From contig JAPOQK010000088.1 in the NCBI GenBank assembly GCA_026710795.1, positions 48,417-112,416 of the forward strand: a stretch of 64,000 bases of DNA, read 5' to 3'. Source of the stretch: Candidatus Poribacteria bacterium (GTDB lineage Bacteria; Poribacteria; WGA-4E; WGA-3G). Shown here piece after piece: positions 54,431 to 63,444 of the stretch (position 1 is the first letter of the stretch; each line of letters opens with the position of its first letter). Below the pieces are notes generated by a model that made no database searches, had not been told where the DNA came from, and saw only the letters and a list, made by a program, of their open reading frames with translations. The position numbers and the translations under genes are program-made.

Positions 54431-54766
54431 TCATATTGAAATAGATTTCCGTACACATTCTTCCACAGCTACGCGGTCTGAATCTGATAGGTGTCCAATG
54501 ATAGCTATCAGTTCTCTTTGTGGTAATGTAACAAGGAAAGTCCTAAATGCACTTGGTCGTCTTAACCCTGCTATTGTCCAATCCACTATTAGATGATCTG
54601 TCGGCGTTGTAGACGCAGCCAAATTTGTGGTAATTGCACCAAGGATTACGTCTCTGTGGAATGAATGATAATCTATTGTTGAAAGAACCACTGCTGGACG
54701 TCTTTTAACTCCAGTGACACCCGGAAAATCGGCAATCACGACATCTGCGGGTTTCACGGAGACCAT
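54431..54766 (-). CDS. PemK/MazF-family toxin
   Basis: The 111-residue protein has the MazF fold signature: an N-terminal ADVVIADFPGVTGVKRRPAV followed by VLS, then VILGAITTN, and LVTLPQRELIAIIGHLSDSD. It is full-length and starts 13 bases before the stop of the upstream gene, an arrangement typical of toxin-antitoxin pairs. MazF toxins cleave mRNA. The neighbouring upstream protein is far larger than normal MazE, see the next entry. Confidence 0.85.
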   Translation of the reverse strand: MVSVKPADVVIADFPGVTGVKRRPAVVLSTIDYHSFHRDVILGAITTNLAASTTPTDHLIVDWTIAGLRRPSAFRTFLVTLPQRELIAIIGHLSDSDRVAVEECVRKSISI

Positions 54767-55464
54767 TCATCCCACTCCTTGTCACCTTCAGCATTCCACC
54801 ACGCAGTTAGATCAGCGACTGACGTATTATCTGGAAGTATCCAAGGTTCTCGAAAAATCTCATGCCAATCATCTAAGTTTGTAACAAGAGGAGATCTTGC
54901 TACACCCCTAAATAATAACAAGTACTTTTTTGTTAGTTCCTCCAGATAATTTATACAAACATCTAAGTCATTAAAAGTTGGCACATGTTTTATTTTCCGT
55001 CTATCCTGGTGTGCTATCCGTTTGTCCGCGAAAATTTCAAGATTTTTTCCCAAAAATTTTAGTTGTTTTAGATCTTGTTTAACCAAATCAGGGTCAACAT
55101 GGTCTTTACAATCACCCGCAAATTGTGCAAAATCAGAATTGGCATGCCCTTTCATAGATGACGGGTACAAATCTACGAAACGCTCTCGCGAAAGAACGCA
55201 GGGAGTGTCTATTATTTCTTGTAACAGTCCAGCAAATGAAATACTATCTTTATGAGACTTAATTTGCCGACGTACTGTCATTACTGTAAAAGCAACATAG
55301 GTGTCCCCCAGAAAGGAATAAAATAGATTGGGTGTCTGAATCTGTGGGTTGTTATCAACTATTTTCTGGATTTCTCGGAAGATAGACCGATTACTGCTGA
55401 GAAGACAAACATCGTTATCAATATTATCAAGCCAATTATTCCATTTTTCAAACCGCTGTTCCAT
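54754..55464 (-). CDS. HEPN/AbiU2-like protein with antitoxin-like C-terminal tail
   Basis: The 236-residue helical protein has IFADKRIAHQDRRKIKHVPT, like AbiU2-type HEPN proteins, where an R-x4-6-H motif performs RNA cleavage; here the first Arg of the usual RxKR pair is Ala, so it may not be active, although RRKIKH gives another R-x4-H. The last 30 residues (LPDNTSVADLTAWWNAEGDK) end in EWDEWSP, like small antitoxins that precede MazF-like toxins. The stop overlaps the PemK-like start by 13 bases. It could be an antitoxin built on a HEPN scaffold, or a two-component defence unit. Confidence 0.6.
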   Translation of the reverse strand: MEQRFEKWNNWLDNIDNDVCLLSSNRSIFREIQKIVDNNPQIQTPNLFYSFLGDTYVAFTVMTVRRQIKSHKDSISFAGLLQEIIDTPCVLSRERFVDLYPSSMKGHANSDFAQFAGDCKDHVDPDLVKQDLKQLKFLGKNLEIFADKRIAHQDRRKIKHVPTFNDLDVCINYLEELTKKYLLLFRGVARSPLVTNLDDWHEIFREPWILPDNTSVADLTAWWNAEGDKEWDEWSP

Positions 55465-55572
55465 GTTACTTAATCCCTTTTCAGTTTGTTCATTTCACTT
55501 ACAACTACAACCTTGTCCCAAAATAATACCATGTTCAGCAAAAGATTTCAATGGAATTGCAAGCACAACACC

Positions 55573-56943
55573 CTATGCCTCAACATCCTCTTCAAACTCA
55601 TCCTCATACATGATTTCCTGTAGTCCGGTAGCGATGCGGAAGGCAATAAGACAGATTCCAAAACAGATAACAAAAAGCCACCGATACCCTATAAGTTTCT
55701 CAAGCAGTCCTCCTATAACTGGCGCAAAACTCGCTGGTAGGAGTAGCGTATTCATAAAACCGATATAACTCGGTCTACTTCGCGGAGGTGCGATGTTGAG
55801 CATATATGACATGAATCCTACCATCACACCGTTCGCCAATATGCCTCCAATAGTAAAAATTAACAAATAGGCGGGGACGTGTAAGGAAGATGGTAACGAC
55901 GCTGACGAAAACGCTATGATAGGTGGAAATGACATGAGACCGACACTGATAATTAACAACCATCGCACGCCATATTTCTCACCGATATAACCCCACATTG
56001 CATTTGAGATGACCCCACTCAGGGCAGAGCAAACGATGAAAAAACCTATGTCAGCCTCCGAAACCGTTAGTACTTCCAGAGCATACGGCACATAAAAAGG
56101 AGATGCCATGCTTGCAAAATGTGTTCCGATACGGAAGAAGATGAACCGTCGGTAATTCTTGTCTGTACGCAAAAAATGTGGTCCCTGCTTTAGGTGTTCC
56201 CACATAGGTTGGCGTTTGGCATTGACGGGATGAATAGGTTCGCGTATCCCTAAGAAACTAATAAAAGAGAGGAACGCAGCAATAACTGAACAGATAAAGA
56301 GAAATGCATAATTTGATGGAAATCCAAGATCAGTATCAGACAGACCGATGGTACTGATGAGATATATGCTAAGCGTTTTGAATAATTGTGTAATCCAACC
56401 CAGAACACCAGTAAATTCCTCTTCCTTACCAAGCATAGCACGTACTAAAAAGCCAACCCAGATTCCGAAGAATCCACCAAACATTTGTCGTAGACTAAAA
56501 AAGCGAGCGCGTCGATTCGGAGCAATAGATTTAGAGACGATGTCCATGTAGGGGAGCGTTGAAACACCCATAGCAGAGGAGGACAGAAAGTAAAAGCCTA
56601 AAAAGCATCCTGCCAGTAAGATAGGACTTTCCGAACCTATTTTTATAGTATAATATGAGATTGCTAACCATGCCAACACACGAACACTCATACCGAGTGC
56701 GTAATACGGCATTTTTCGTCGTCGATGTTCCAGCAGATTTGACACCAACAACTGGGGCCACATCCAACCTGCTGTCATCATAGATCCCGTCAAACCTACC
56801 AAGATGCCTGATTGGGTTAATTTATAAATAAAAGCAGTAAGAACGGTGGATACATCTACGAATGCGAGGTTAATTCGCATGAATGTGCCTTGAAGGAGGG
56901 CAAATCCAAAGTTTCGTCGTTGATGATTTACTTTCTTGGGCAT
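55573..56943 (-). CDS. Major facilitator superfamily transporter
   Basis: The 456-residue protein has about 12 hydrophobic helices and MFS features: an N-terminal LALVDVSTVL-like helix, LEHRRRKMPYYALGMSVRVL (loop 2-3, basic), APNRRARFFSLRQMFGGFFG, and a second half with FYVPYALEVLTVSEADIGFF, YIGEKYGVRWLLIISVGLMS and MLNIAPPRSRPSYIGFMNT. A long central loop (LREPIHPVNAKRQPMWEHLK-like) separates the halves. The substrate cannot be inferred. It stands alone, downstream of the PemK pair. Confidence 0.85.
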   Translation of the reverse strand: MPKKVNHQRRNFGFALLQGTFMRINLAFVDVSTVLTAFIYKLTQSGILVGLTGSMMTAGWMWPQLLVSNLLEHRRRKMPYYALGMSVRVLAWLAISYYTIKIGSESPILLAGCFLGFYFLSSSAMGVSTLPYMDIVSKSIAPNRRARFFSLRQMFGGFFGIWVGFLVRAMLGKEEEFTGVLGWITQLFKTLSIYLISTIGLSDTDLGFPSNYAFLFICSVIAAFLSFISFLGIREPIHPVNAKRQPMWEHLKQGPHFLRTDKNYRRFIFFRIGTHFASMASPFYVPYALEVLTVSEADIGFFIVCSALSGVISNAMWGYIGEKYGVRWLLIISVGLMSFPPIIAFSSASLPSSLHVPAYLLIFTIGGILANGVMVGFMSYMLNIAPPRSRPSYIGFMNTLLLPASFAPVIGGLLEKLIGYRWLFVICFGICLIAFRIATGLQEIMYEDEFEEDVEA

Positions 56944-57250
56944 TCTCGTTTATATCTTTCTTCGTGAGAAATGACAATTTTCTAAAGCGATACTATGTCA
57001 GTGCTACAAAGGACGGCTATTATGTGCGTTGTTTTTTGACAGAATATTTACAATTTGGTTGAGTCGGAATTTAGGTGAAGTAAGATGGTCTGTGCTATTT
57101 GAGTGGGAAAACAACGTGTCGGATAGAATTCTCGTATCTATGAGGTGCATAGTTTTGACGTTGAATGTTTTTTCATAGAAAATAACGCCAAATGTCCATA
57201 TAAACATTTGGCGTTGACTCTAATAATGAACCATGGATTAATAGCAATCC
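56944..57250. other. Intergenic region with a strong hairpin
   Basis: No credible gene lies between the MFS transporter and pepA. A 67-codon minus frame at 57004-57207 has no family resemblance. The notable feature is the hairpin at 57184-57215. Confidence 0.6.
57184..57215 (-). terminator. Hairpin, probable terminator of pepA
   Basis: AACGCCAAATGT (57184-57195) and ACATTTGGCGTT (57204-57215) form a perfect 12-base stem with an 8-base loop, 36 bases after the pepA stop. On the minus strand it is followed by ATTTTCTATG, a modest T-rich run. Confidence 0.6.
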
Positions 57251-58738
57251 TTACCAATCCTCAACTAATTGGACTAACAACCGCACACCGTATCCAGATG
57301 CTCCATCTGGAATATATGAAGATCCTTTCATTCCCCAGGCAGTACCTGCGATATCAAGATGTACCCACGGGTACCCTTCGGCGAATTTCTTCAGAAATGC
57401 AGCTCCTGCAAGTGTTCCAGCAGTGCCATCACCAATGTTCTGTACATCTGCAACTTTGCTTTTGACACCTTCATCATAATCATCCCAAAGCGGTAATTCC
57501 CATACACGTTCATGTGTTTTATCAGCAGCTTTCTTTAGCTTTTCCATGAGAGCATCATCGGTACCCATTGCCCCAGCGGCGATATGACCAAGACAGGTAA
57601 TCACAGCACCTGTAAGCGTAGCTAAATCTATAACACCATTCGGTTCATATTGTGCAGTCCATCCGAGTGCATCAGCCAATATTAGTCTCCCCTCGGCATC
57701 CGTATTCATAATCTCAATAGTTTTCCCACCGTAAGATGTGATAACATCTCCGGGTTTTATTGCGGTTGAACCCGGCATGTTTTCCGTAGTCGCAATTATT
57801 CCGATGACACGTACATTCGGTTTGAGTTGTCCGATCACCTGCATTGCCCCTAATACAGCTGCAGCACCAGACATGTCATGTTTCATCTCGTCCATACCTT
57901 TTCCAGATTTCAGTGAAATTCCACCGGTATCAAAAGTTATTCCCTTTCCGACCAGGGCAACGGTATCGTGTCCTTCTCCTTCAGGTGTGTATTCCAGAAT
58001 GATAAATCTCGGATCTTCTGCACTACCTTGTGCCACCGCTAAGAGTGTACGAAAGCCTTTTTCTTCAAGTGTCGGTTTGTCAAAAACTGTACAGTCGAGT
58101 CCTACTGTTTCCGCTACTTCCTCGGCTTTATCTGCGAGTTGTGTTGGAGTAAGGTGGTTTCCGGGTTGATTGCTGAGATCGCGGGCAAGGATGGTGCCTT
58201 TTGCTACGGTTTGTCCTCGTTCAACGATGGGTTCTATTAACGACTTCTCTGCTTCGCTTCCGACCAGAAATGTCATAGAGTCAAGTGATTTATTATTTTC
58301 ACTATCTTCATCGCTTTGAGTTTTGTGTTGTTTGAATTCATAGAGTGAGAGCAGACTGGCTTCAACGGCTGCCTGTGTCCAATCATCCTGTGTTTCGGGT
58401 GGAATGGGAACCGTGACTGATTTGAGTCCCATATCGCGTAAATGTCTTGCTGTGTGTCCGGCAATTTGACGAACCTTCTCTGCATTGAGTTCATTGTACA
58501 TACCGAGACCGACTAATATAATCCGAGGTGTGGGTAATGCACCGTTTGTATAAAGGACACTTGTAGTCTTCGGTTTTCCTTTGAAGTCACCAAGGTTCAA
58601 AAACGCTTGAATACTTCCATCTAAAGATGCATCAGCAGCAAGGAGTAATTCATTATGTAAATCATCTTCAAGTATAGGGATAAGGACAGCATCAGTTTCT
58701 TTTTGGCGAAAATCACCAGTTTCAACAGTAATATTCAT
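57251..58738 (-). CDS. pepA: Leucyl aminopeptidase (M17 family)
   Basis: The 495-residue protein is a two-metal cytosolic aminopeptidase. Residues of the M17 active site are present: VALVGKGITFDTGGISLKSG (Lys and Asp), MKHDMSGAAAVLGAM (Asp), and NTDAEGRLILADALGWTAQY (Asp and Glu with the Arg). The N-terminal domain has LGMYNELNAEKVRQIAGHTA. The C-terminal AGTAWGMKGSSYIPDGASGY is the normal end. It probably turns over peptides; it is not clearly linked to its neighbours. Confidence 0.96.
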   Translation of the reverse strand: MNITVETGDFRQKETDAVLIPILEDDLHNELLLAADASLDGSIQAFLNLGDFKGKPKTTSVLYTNGALPTPRIILVGLGMYNELNAEKVRQIAGHTARHLRDMGLKSVTVPIPPETQDDWTQAAVEASLLSLYEFKQHKTQSDEDSENNKSLDSMTFLVGSEAEKSLIEPIVERGQTVAKGTILARDLSNQPGNHLTPTQLADKAEEVAETVGLDCTVFDKPTLEEKGFRTLLAVAQGSAEDPRFIILEYTPEGEGHDTVALVGKGITFDTGGISLKSGKGMDEMKHDMSGAAAVLGAMQVIGQLKPNVRVIGIIATTENMPGSTAIKPGDVITSYGGKTIEIMNTDAEGRLILADALGWTAQYEPNGVIDLATLTGAVITCLGHIAAGAMGTDDALMEKLKKAADKTHERVWELPLWDDYDEGVKSKVADVQNIGDGTAGTLAGAAFLKKFAEGYPWVHLDIAGTAWGMKGSSYIPDGASGYGVRLLVQLVEDW

Positions 58739-58851
58739 ATAATTCCTTTCTATTCAGTTTACAGTAAACATTTCTTTAGAATGTGGATTTTTGTGAACGT
58801 AATAAGAGATTAGGTCTATTCTGATTGCTGAAAACTGACAATAGAATGCTA

Positions 58852-59157
58852 TTATGAATTGCGCATTCCAGTCAATACGACGAGGGGTTCGGGACTTGTT
58901 ACAGTTAATGAATGGTAGGTATTCGCTGGAACATCGATTCGGTCACCACGTTTAATGGTGTCGGTTTCTTCATCAACTTTTACTTCCGCAGTGCCAGATA
59001 AAACGCAGAGCACCTCGTCTTGTGTGTGGATGTAATCAAGGTATTCACCACCAGGACGACCTGACCATTGATAGGCGTTAAATCCCTCAGATTGTAGCTG
59101 TTTCTTTAGAGCATCTTCATCATCAATATTTTCTAACCAACTTGTTTTCCATTCCAT
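58852..59157 (-). CDS. Small cupin-domain protein
   Basis: The 101-residue protein is a single cupin barrel: motif 1 HTQDEVLCVLSGTAEV, then GDRIDVPANTYHSL with the second motif His, and LVVLTGMRN at the end. The metal-binding motif 1 is HTQDE with only one His. It starts 12 bases after the stop of the formate dehydrogenase gene, and so may be cotranscribed. Its job is unknown. Confidence 0.8.
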   Translation of the reverse strand: MEWKTSWLENIDDEDALKKQLQSEGFNAYQWSGRPGGEYLDYIHTQDEVLCVLSGTAEVKVDEETDTIKRGDRIDVPANTYHSLTVTSPEPLVVLTGMRNS

Positions 59158-59169
59158 TAGATATTCTCC

Positions 59170-61881
59170 TTAGAGTGGTTCTAATTTTACAGGACACACC
59201 TTCAATTCAGCAGTATGTGTGATAGGATCGTATCCTGAACCGGTTAATAGATTTACGGGAACATCAGCAAAGCTGAAACTGGCAAAAACTGTGCCGCGCG
59301 GTGAACGATTTGTTGCTTTGACTTTAATGTTAATGCTCCCGCGTGCACTACTCATCTTACACCATTCACCATCTGACAATTTCCATTTTTCAAGGTCGGC
59401 AGGATTCACTTCAAGCGATTCTTCGGACAATAGATAATCAATGCCTTGTGCTCTCCCTGTTTGTGTCCGGGTATGATAGGATTGCAAACGTCTCCCAGTC
59501 GTTAACCACACAGGAAAATCATCACTAATTGTCTCTGCAGGGTCTCGGTAATGCACGTTAGAAAAAACACCTCTGCCATTAACAAAAGTTTCCTCGTGTA
59601 ATCGAGGAGTGCCAGGATGACCTTTGTGTGGGACGGGCCATTGATTATTTAATTCGTCTGTGACACCGTTCTCTATACGATCCCAATCTAAACCAGCATA
59701 TATCGGTGAAAGCCGACAGAGTTCATTGAAAATAGGTTTAGGTGATTCATAATTAAAACCATTAATACCTATACGTTTGGCAATTTCAGAGATAATCCAC
59801 CAATCAGGTTTAGCATATCCCGGAGGTGGAACGGCTGCACGCATGCGTTGAACACGTCGTTCTGTATTTGCACATACCCCATCAGTCTCACCCCAGGCTG
59901 ACGCAGGCAACACAACATCAGCAAGTGCTGCGGTTTCAGTCAGAAAAATATCAATGACAACGAGATGTTCCAAAGAACGTAGTGCATGTTCGCAATGCTC
60001 ACGGTCTGGATCGGATAACAGCGTATTTTCACCATCAATCAACATTGCATGAATGCTATCACCACAGAGTTCTAAAGCAGTAACTTTTGTTATGCCCTTC
60101 TCAAGGTCGATTGTCTTGCCGTATTCCGTCTTGAACTTCTCCTGATTTATCGGATCAGTAACAGATTGAAAACCGGGATAGTTGTTTGGTAGCGCGCCAC
60201 TATCTCCTGCACCTTGAATGTTGTTTTGCCCGCGCATCGGGTTAATTCCTGTGCCCTCGCGTCCAATGTTACCTGTCATTAACGCCAGATTGCATAAACT
60301 CTGGACATTTTCCACACCGCAGATATGTTCCGTAATTCCAAGTGTGTAGTAGATGGCTGCTTTGTTTGTATCACCATACCACATCGCTGCAGTTTCAATG
60401 TCTTTAGCTGGTACACCTGTGATCGTTTCTGCCCATTCCGGAGTCCATTGACTGATGTGTTCAAAAAATTCGTCAAACCCAGTCGTGCGATTTTCGATGA
60501 ATTCCTCATCAATCAAACCTTCGCGAGCGATGACGTGTGCCATTCCAAGGAGTAGCGCGGTGTCTGACCCGACACGTAGTGGTAAATAAAGATGAGACAT
60601 TTCCGCTAATCCGATTCTTCTCGGGTCCGCCACAATGAGTTTGGCACCACGTGCGATTGCTTTTTTTAACCCAGTCGCTGCAACAGGATGACATTCTGTC
60701 ATATTCGTGCCGATACAGAAAATTACATCCGGTTTTTCCATATCAACGAGAGGGTTAGACATTGCCCCGCGTCCGATTGTCGCTGCCAGACCGGCAACGG
60801 TTGGTGCGTGTCAGGCACGGCTGCAATTGTCTATATAATTAGTCCCAAATCCTGCACGTATGAACTTCTGCATGAGATACGCAGCTTCACTCGGTGCACG
60901 TCCAGAAGCGATACCGTAGATGCTATATCTCCCATGCTCAGAAAGGACTTTTTTGAACCCATCTGCAGCTTTATCAAGTGCAATATCCCATGTGGTTTCA
61001 TGGAACTCACCATCATTTCCACGAATTAGTGGTGTTTTCAATCGGTCGGGATGCTGCACAAAGTCATAAGCAAATTGTCCTTTGACACAGAGCGCGCCTT
61101 GATTGGCAGGTCCGTCCATTGCCGGGTGAATACCGACTATTGTATCCTCATTCGTTAGCATATCAACAGAACAACCGACCCCGCAATATGGACAGATAGT
61201 CCGTGTTTTGTTCAGCGGGGTATCAGCGACTTTATCAACAGCACGAAGTGCTTTCTTGTCGGCAAGTGCACCTGTAGGACAGGTCTGGATACATTGTCCA
61301 CAGAAAGTACAGGCAGAATCTTTTAGAAGACCATCAAATTCTGTCGTAATCTGTGTATGGAAACCGCGATTCATCACATTGATGGCATGGTCACCTTCCT
61401 GTTCGGCACAGACACGTACGCACCGATAACAGGAGATACAGAGTTCGTAATCCCTTAGAATAAACGGATTATCATCTTCCTTGCTTGTGCCAGATTTCGC
61501 ACCTGTAATTTCTGTGTCATGGATTTCGTACTTGTTACAAAGATTGGCGAGTTCACCAGAAGCATAACCACTTAACGGGTGGACATCTATCTCACGGTTC
61601 TCACTCACCACCATCTCAAGTAGACTCTTCCGATACACTTCTATTTCATCGGTTGTTGTTTCAACAACCATCCCAGATGCGGCTTTCGTAGTGCAAGATG
61701 CAACTGGATTACGTGCCCCTTCTACTGCAACGATACACAATCGACATCCTCCAAATGGTTCCAACCGCGGATCATAACAGAGCGTTGGAATTTCTTTTTC
61801 ATGTCTTTGTGCCACTTCAAGCACAGTTTCACCTTCAGTAAAGGTGACTTCAATACCATCAATTTGCATTAGATTTGACAT
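59170..61881 (-). CDS. Formate dehydrogenase catalytic subunit containing selenocysteine
   Basis: The gene spans two frames joined through an in-frame UGA at 60813-60811, giving 903 residues with Sec at position 357. Before it lie a [2Fe-2S] domain (C35, C46, C49, C63), two ferredoxin-type [4Fe-4S] motifs (ELCISCYRCVRVCAE, SACTFCGQCIQTCPTG), and the molybdenum domain start (TICPYCGVGCSVDM, GALCVKGQ). The UGA lies in NCSRA-Sec-HAPTVAGL, matching the Sec-His of bacterial formate dehydrogenases. After it come the molybdopterin-binding domains (IFCIGTNMTECHPVAATGLK, IVADPRRIGL, CANTERRVQRMRAA, DFPVWLTTGRRLQSYHTRTQ). It oxidises formate or reduces CO2. The start at 61881 (MSNLMQIDG) has only a weak ribosome site. 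Confidence 0.93.
60781..60813 (-). promoter_or_regulatory. SECIS element with its UGA codon
   Basis: On the minus strand the UGA is followed by an 11-base spacer and a 7-base stem CGTTGCC/GGCAGCG (one G-U) closing the loop GGTCT. Loop GGUCU is the one that SelB recognises in Escherichia coli fdhF, and the CACG after UGA also matches. The hairpin is inside the coding sequence, as is normal in bacteria. Confidence 0.9.
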
Positions 61882-61935
61882 GTCAACATTTCCATCTAAC
61901 AAGAAGCACAAAATGTGCAGATCGGTGTATCAGAA

Positions 61936-62973
61936 TTAATTCTCTTCGGTGAAATCAATTTGCGGCACCTCAAGTTCACCAGATAAGATTTTGGATTTTT
62001 CCTCTTCAACCTTATCAAGCACCTCTTGTGGGATCTTATCCTTCAATTTTGGGTTATATACGAGTGTGATTGCTTGGTCTGTCAGCATGTTGAAAGTATA
62101 GATCTTTGGTTTGAATTTTCCTTCCTTAACCAGTTTGGCGATCTTTACAAATGCTTTAGGTGTAATCACTGCATTTGCGAGCACAGTAGTTTCGGAAATC
62201 TCACTCTTATCTTTATTTGCCCCAAATGTGTATACCATATTTCCTTCAGCTTGAGCGTTTTCGGCAGCGTGAAAAGCACCAAGTCCTGCTGCGTCTGCAT
62301 TCGGAAAGATAAAGTCAACACCTTCATTAATAAGTGCTAATGAAAGTTCTTTCCCTTTAACAGCATCTTCCCAATTGCCTACCCATACCTGTCTGACTTC
62401 CACATCGGGATTAACACTTTTTGCACCGGCTTCAAAGGCAATAAAAGTGCTTTTTACTGATGGTATTTCAACACCACCGAGGGCACCGAGCTTGTTGTTC
62501 TTTGTCATCATACCTGCGATTATACCTAAAAGGTATGCGGGTTGCTCTACTCGGAAGTTAGCCGGTGAGATATTGTCAGTTGTGGTGCCACCCGAAGATG
62601 TGATAAAAATAGTGTTGGGGAAATCTGAGGCAACTGCTTTAGCTGGACCTTGAAACTCGTAGCCGTGTCCAAAGATGAGATCGTATCCTTTTTCTGCGTA
62701 ATAACGGAAGTGTTGTTCCTGGTCAGCAGAAGTTCGGCTTTCAACATCCATAATTTTGGCACCCAGCTCTTTTTCAATAGCAAGAAGTCCTTCATAAGCT
62801 AAGGCATTCCAACCTGCGTCAGTTTTTGATGCTGGTAGCAGCATCGCAACCTTAAATTCCTCTGTCGTGTTTGTATCTGCACATCCAATAAATATAAAAC
62901 CAATTGCAAATAGACATATCATGCTTACTACTGCTGATATGTGAACCTTTTTTAACCAATGAACCTGTTTCAT
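61936..62973 (-). CDS. BMP-family solute-binding lipoprotein
   Basis: The 345-residue lipoprotein has a signal ending in FAIGFIFIGCADTN (Cys about residue 31). The mature part resembles the basic membrane protein (Med/PnrA) family: EFKVAMLLPASKTDAGWNAL, EKGYDLIFGHGYEFQGPAKA, LGIIAGMMTKNNKLGALGG, VGNWEDAVKGKELSLALINE, and DFIFPNADAAGLGAFHAAEN. BMP proteins bind purine nucleosides or similar ligands for ABC transporters. No permease or ATPase genes are adjacent. It lies upstream of the formate dehydrogenase gene, 54 bases away. Confidence 0.9.
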   Translation of the reverse strand: MKQVHWLKKVHISAVVSMICLFAIGFIFIGCADTNTTEEFKVAMLLPASKTDAGWNALAYEGLLAIEKELGAKIMDVESRTSADQEQHFRYYAEKGYDLIFGHGYEFQGPAKAVASDFPNTIFITSSGGTTTDNISPANFRVEQPAYLLGIIAGMMTKNNKLGALGGVEIPSVKSTFIAFEAGAKSVNPDVEVRQVWVGNWEDAVKGKELSLALINEGVDFIFPNADAAGLGAFHAAENAQAEGNMVYTFGANKDKSEISETTVLANAVITPKAFVKIAKLVKEGKFKPKIYTFNMLTDQAITLVYNPKLKDKIPQEVLDKVEEEKSKILSGELEVPQIDFTEEN

Positions 62974-63009
62974 AAATTTGTTCTCCTCTCTATTATTGAA
63001 ACTGTATCA

Positions 63010-63039
63010 ATTATAGCATATATCTTATAGAGATGTAAA
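63010..63039 (-). promoter_or_regulatory. Promoter of the BMP lipoprotein gene
   Basis: On the minus strand TTTACA (63039-63034) precedes TATAAT (63015-63010) by 18 bases. It is 37 bases from the ATG of the lipoprotein gene at 62973, which also has GAGAGGAG upstream. Confidence 0.6.
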
Positions 63040-63097
63040 TTATTTACTATCTACGGGTGTGTAAAGTTTTTGGCAATAGGGTGAAAATCTGCTATTT

Positions 63098-63120
63098 GCT
63101 ATACACCTGTTGCCCCGCTG
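63098..63120. repeat. Family-B repeat, inverted copy
   Basis: GCTATACACCTGTTGCCCCG and the following CTG match the reverse complement of 45781-45804 apart from one base (T for C) in the middle, and share TTGCTATACACCT with 16116-16128. Confidence 0.75.
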
Positions 63121-63220
63121 AAGCTTGGTAAACATATTATTTATGTGACTTTCCTGCACGTCAGTGTGACGTGCAGAATCCAGTCAGAACAAGGAATGTG
63201 ACGCGAATTTCGCATTTTTT

Positions 63221-63312
63221 CTGAACCAGGATTTCCAGGATAAGAAGTCTTTTTGTGTATCGATGTTTTTTTCTGAACCAGGATTTTCAGGATTATAGGA
63301 TTTTCAGGATAA
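63221..63312. repeat. Family-C repeat copies
   Basis: CTGAACCAGGATTTCCAGGA at 63221-63240 and a longer copy CTGAACCAGGATTTTCAGGA at 63273-63292, continuing TTATAGGATTTTCAGGAT, are the inverse of the sequence at 45821-45861. Confidence 0.8.
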
Positions 63313-63396
63313 GAGACAACTTTGTGTTTCAATGTTGTTTTCATAGGATTGTGTTTTCCTTGATTTTGGTTAAGAAAAAAGGGCATTTAAACACAC

Positions 63397-63429
63397 ATGT
63401 CGGAGGTCGCTTCGCTCGCTCCGACCTAC
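63397..63429. repeat. Dispersed 33-base palindromic repeat, copy 3
   Basis: The reverse complement of this copy matches 19276-19308 with one change near the centre. It lies 16 bases beyond the end of the terminase-like gene. Confidence 0.85.
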
Positions 63430-63444
63430 GAGATAGGGATTATG

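Larger units (their letters stand above)
62974..63444. other. Intergenic repeat island next to the terminase-like gene
   Basis: After the promoter of the BMP gene (63010-63039), the region contains AAGTTTTTGGCA (63064-63075) as at 45669-45680, the family-B repeat at 63098-63120, family-C copies at 63221-63242 and 63273-63312, and a palindrome at 63397-63429. No gene is credible here. Confidence 0.7.

Noticed and set aside
57004..57207. A 67-codon minus-strand gene between MFS and pepA
   Set aside because: It overlaps the terminator-like hairpin and has no recognisable features.
59170..61911. Formate dehydrogenase read as two genes or as a pseudogene
   Set aside because: The stop is a UGA at the conserved Sec position, the same frame continues with conserved sequence, and a SECIS hairpin with GGUCU loop follows.
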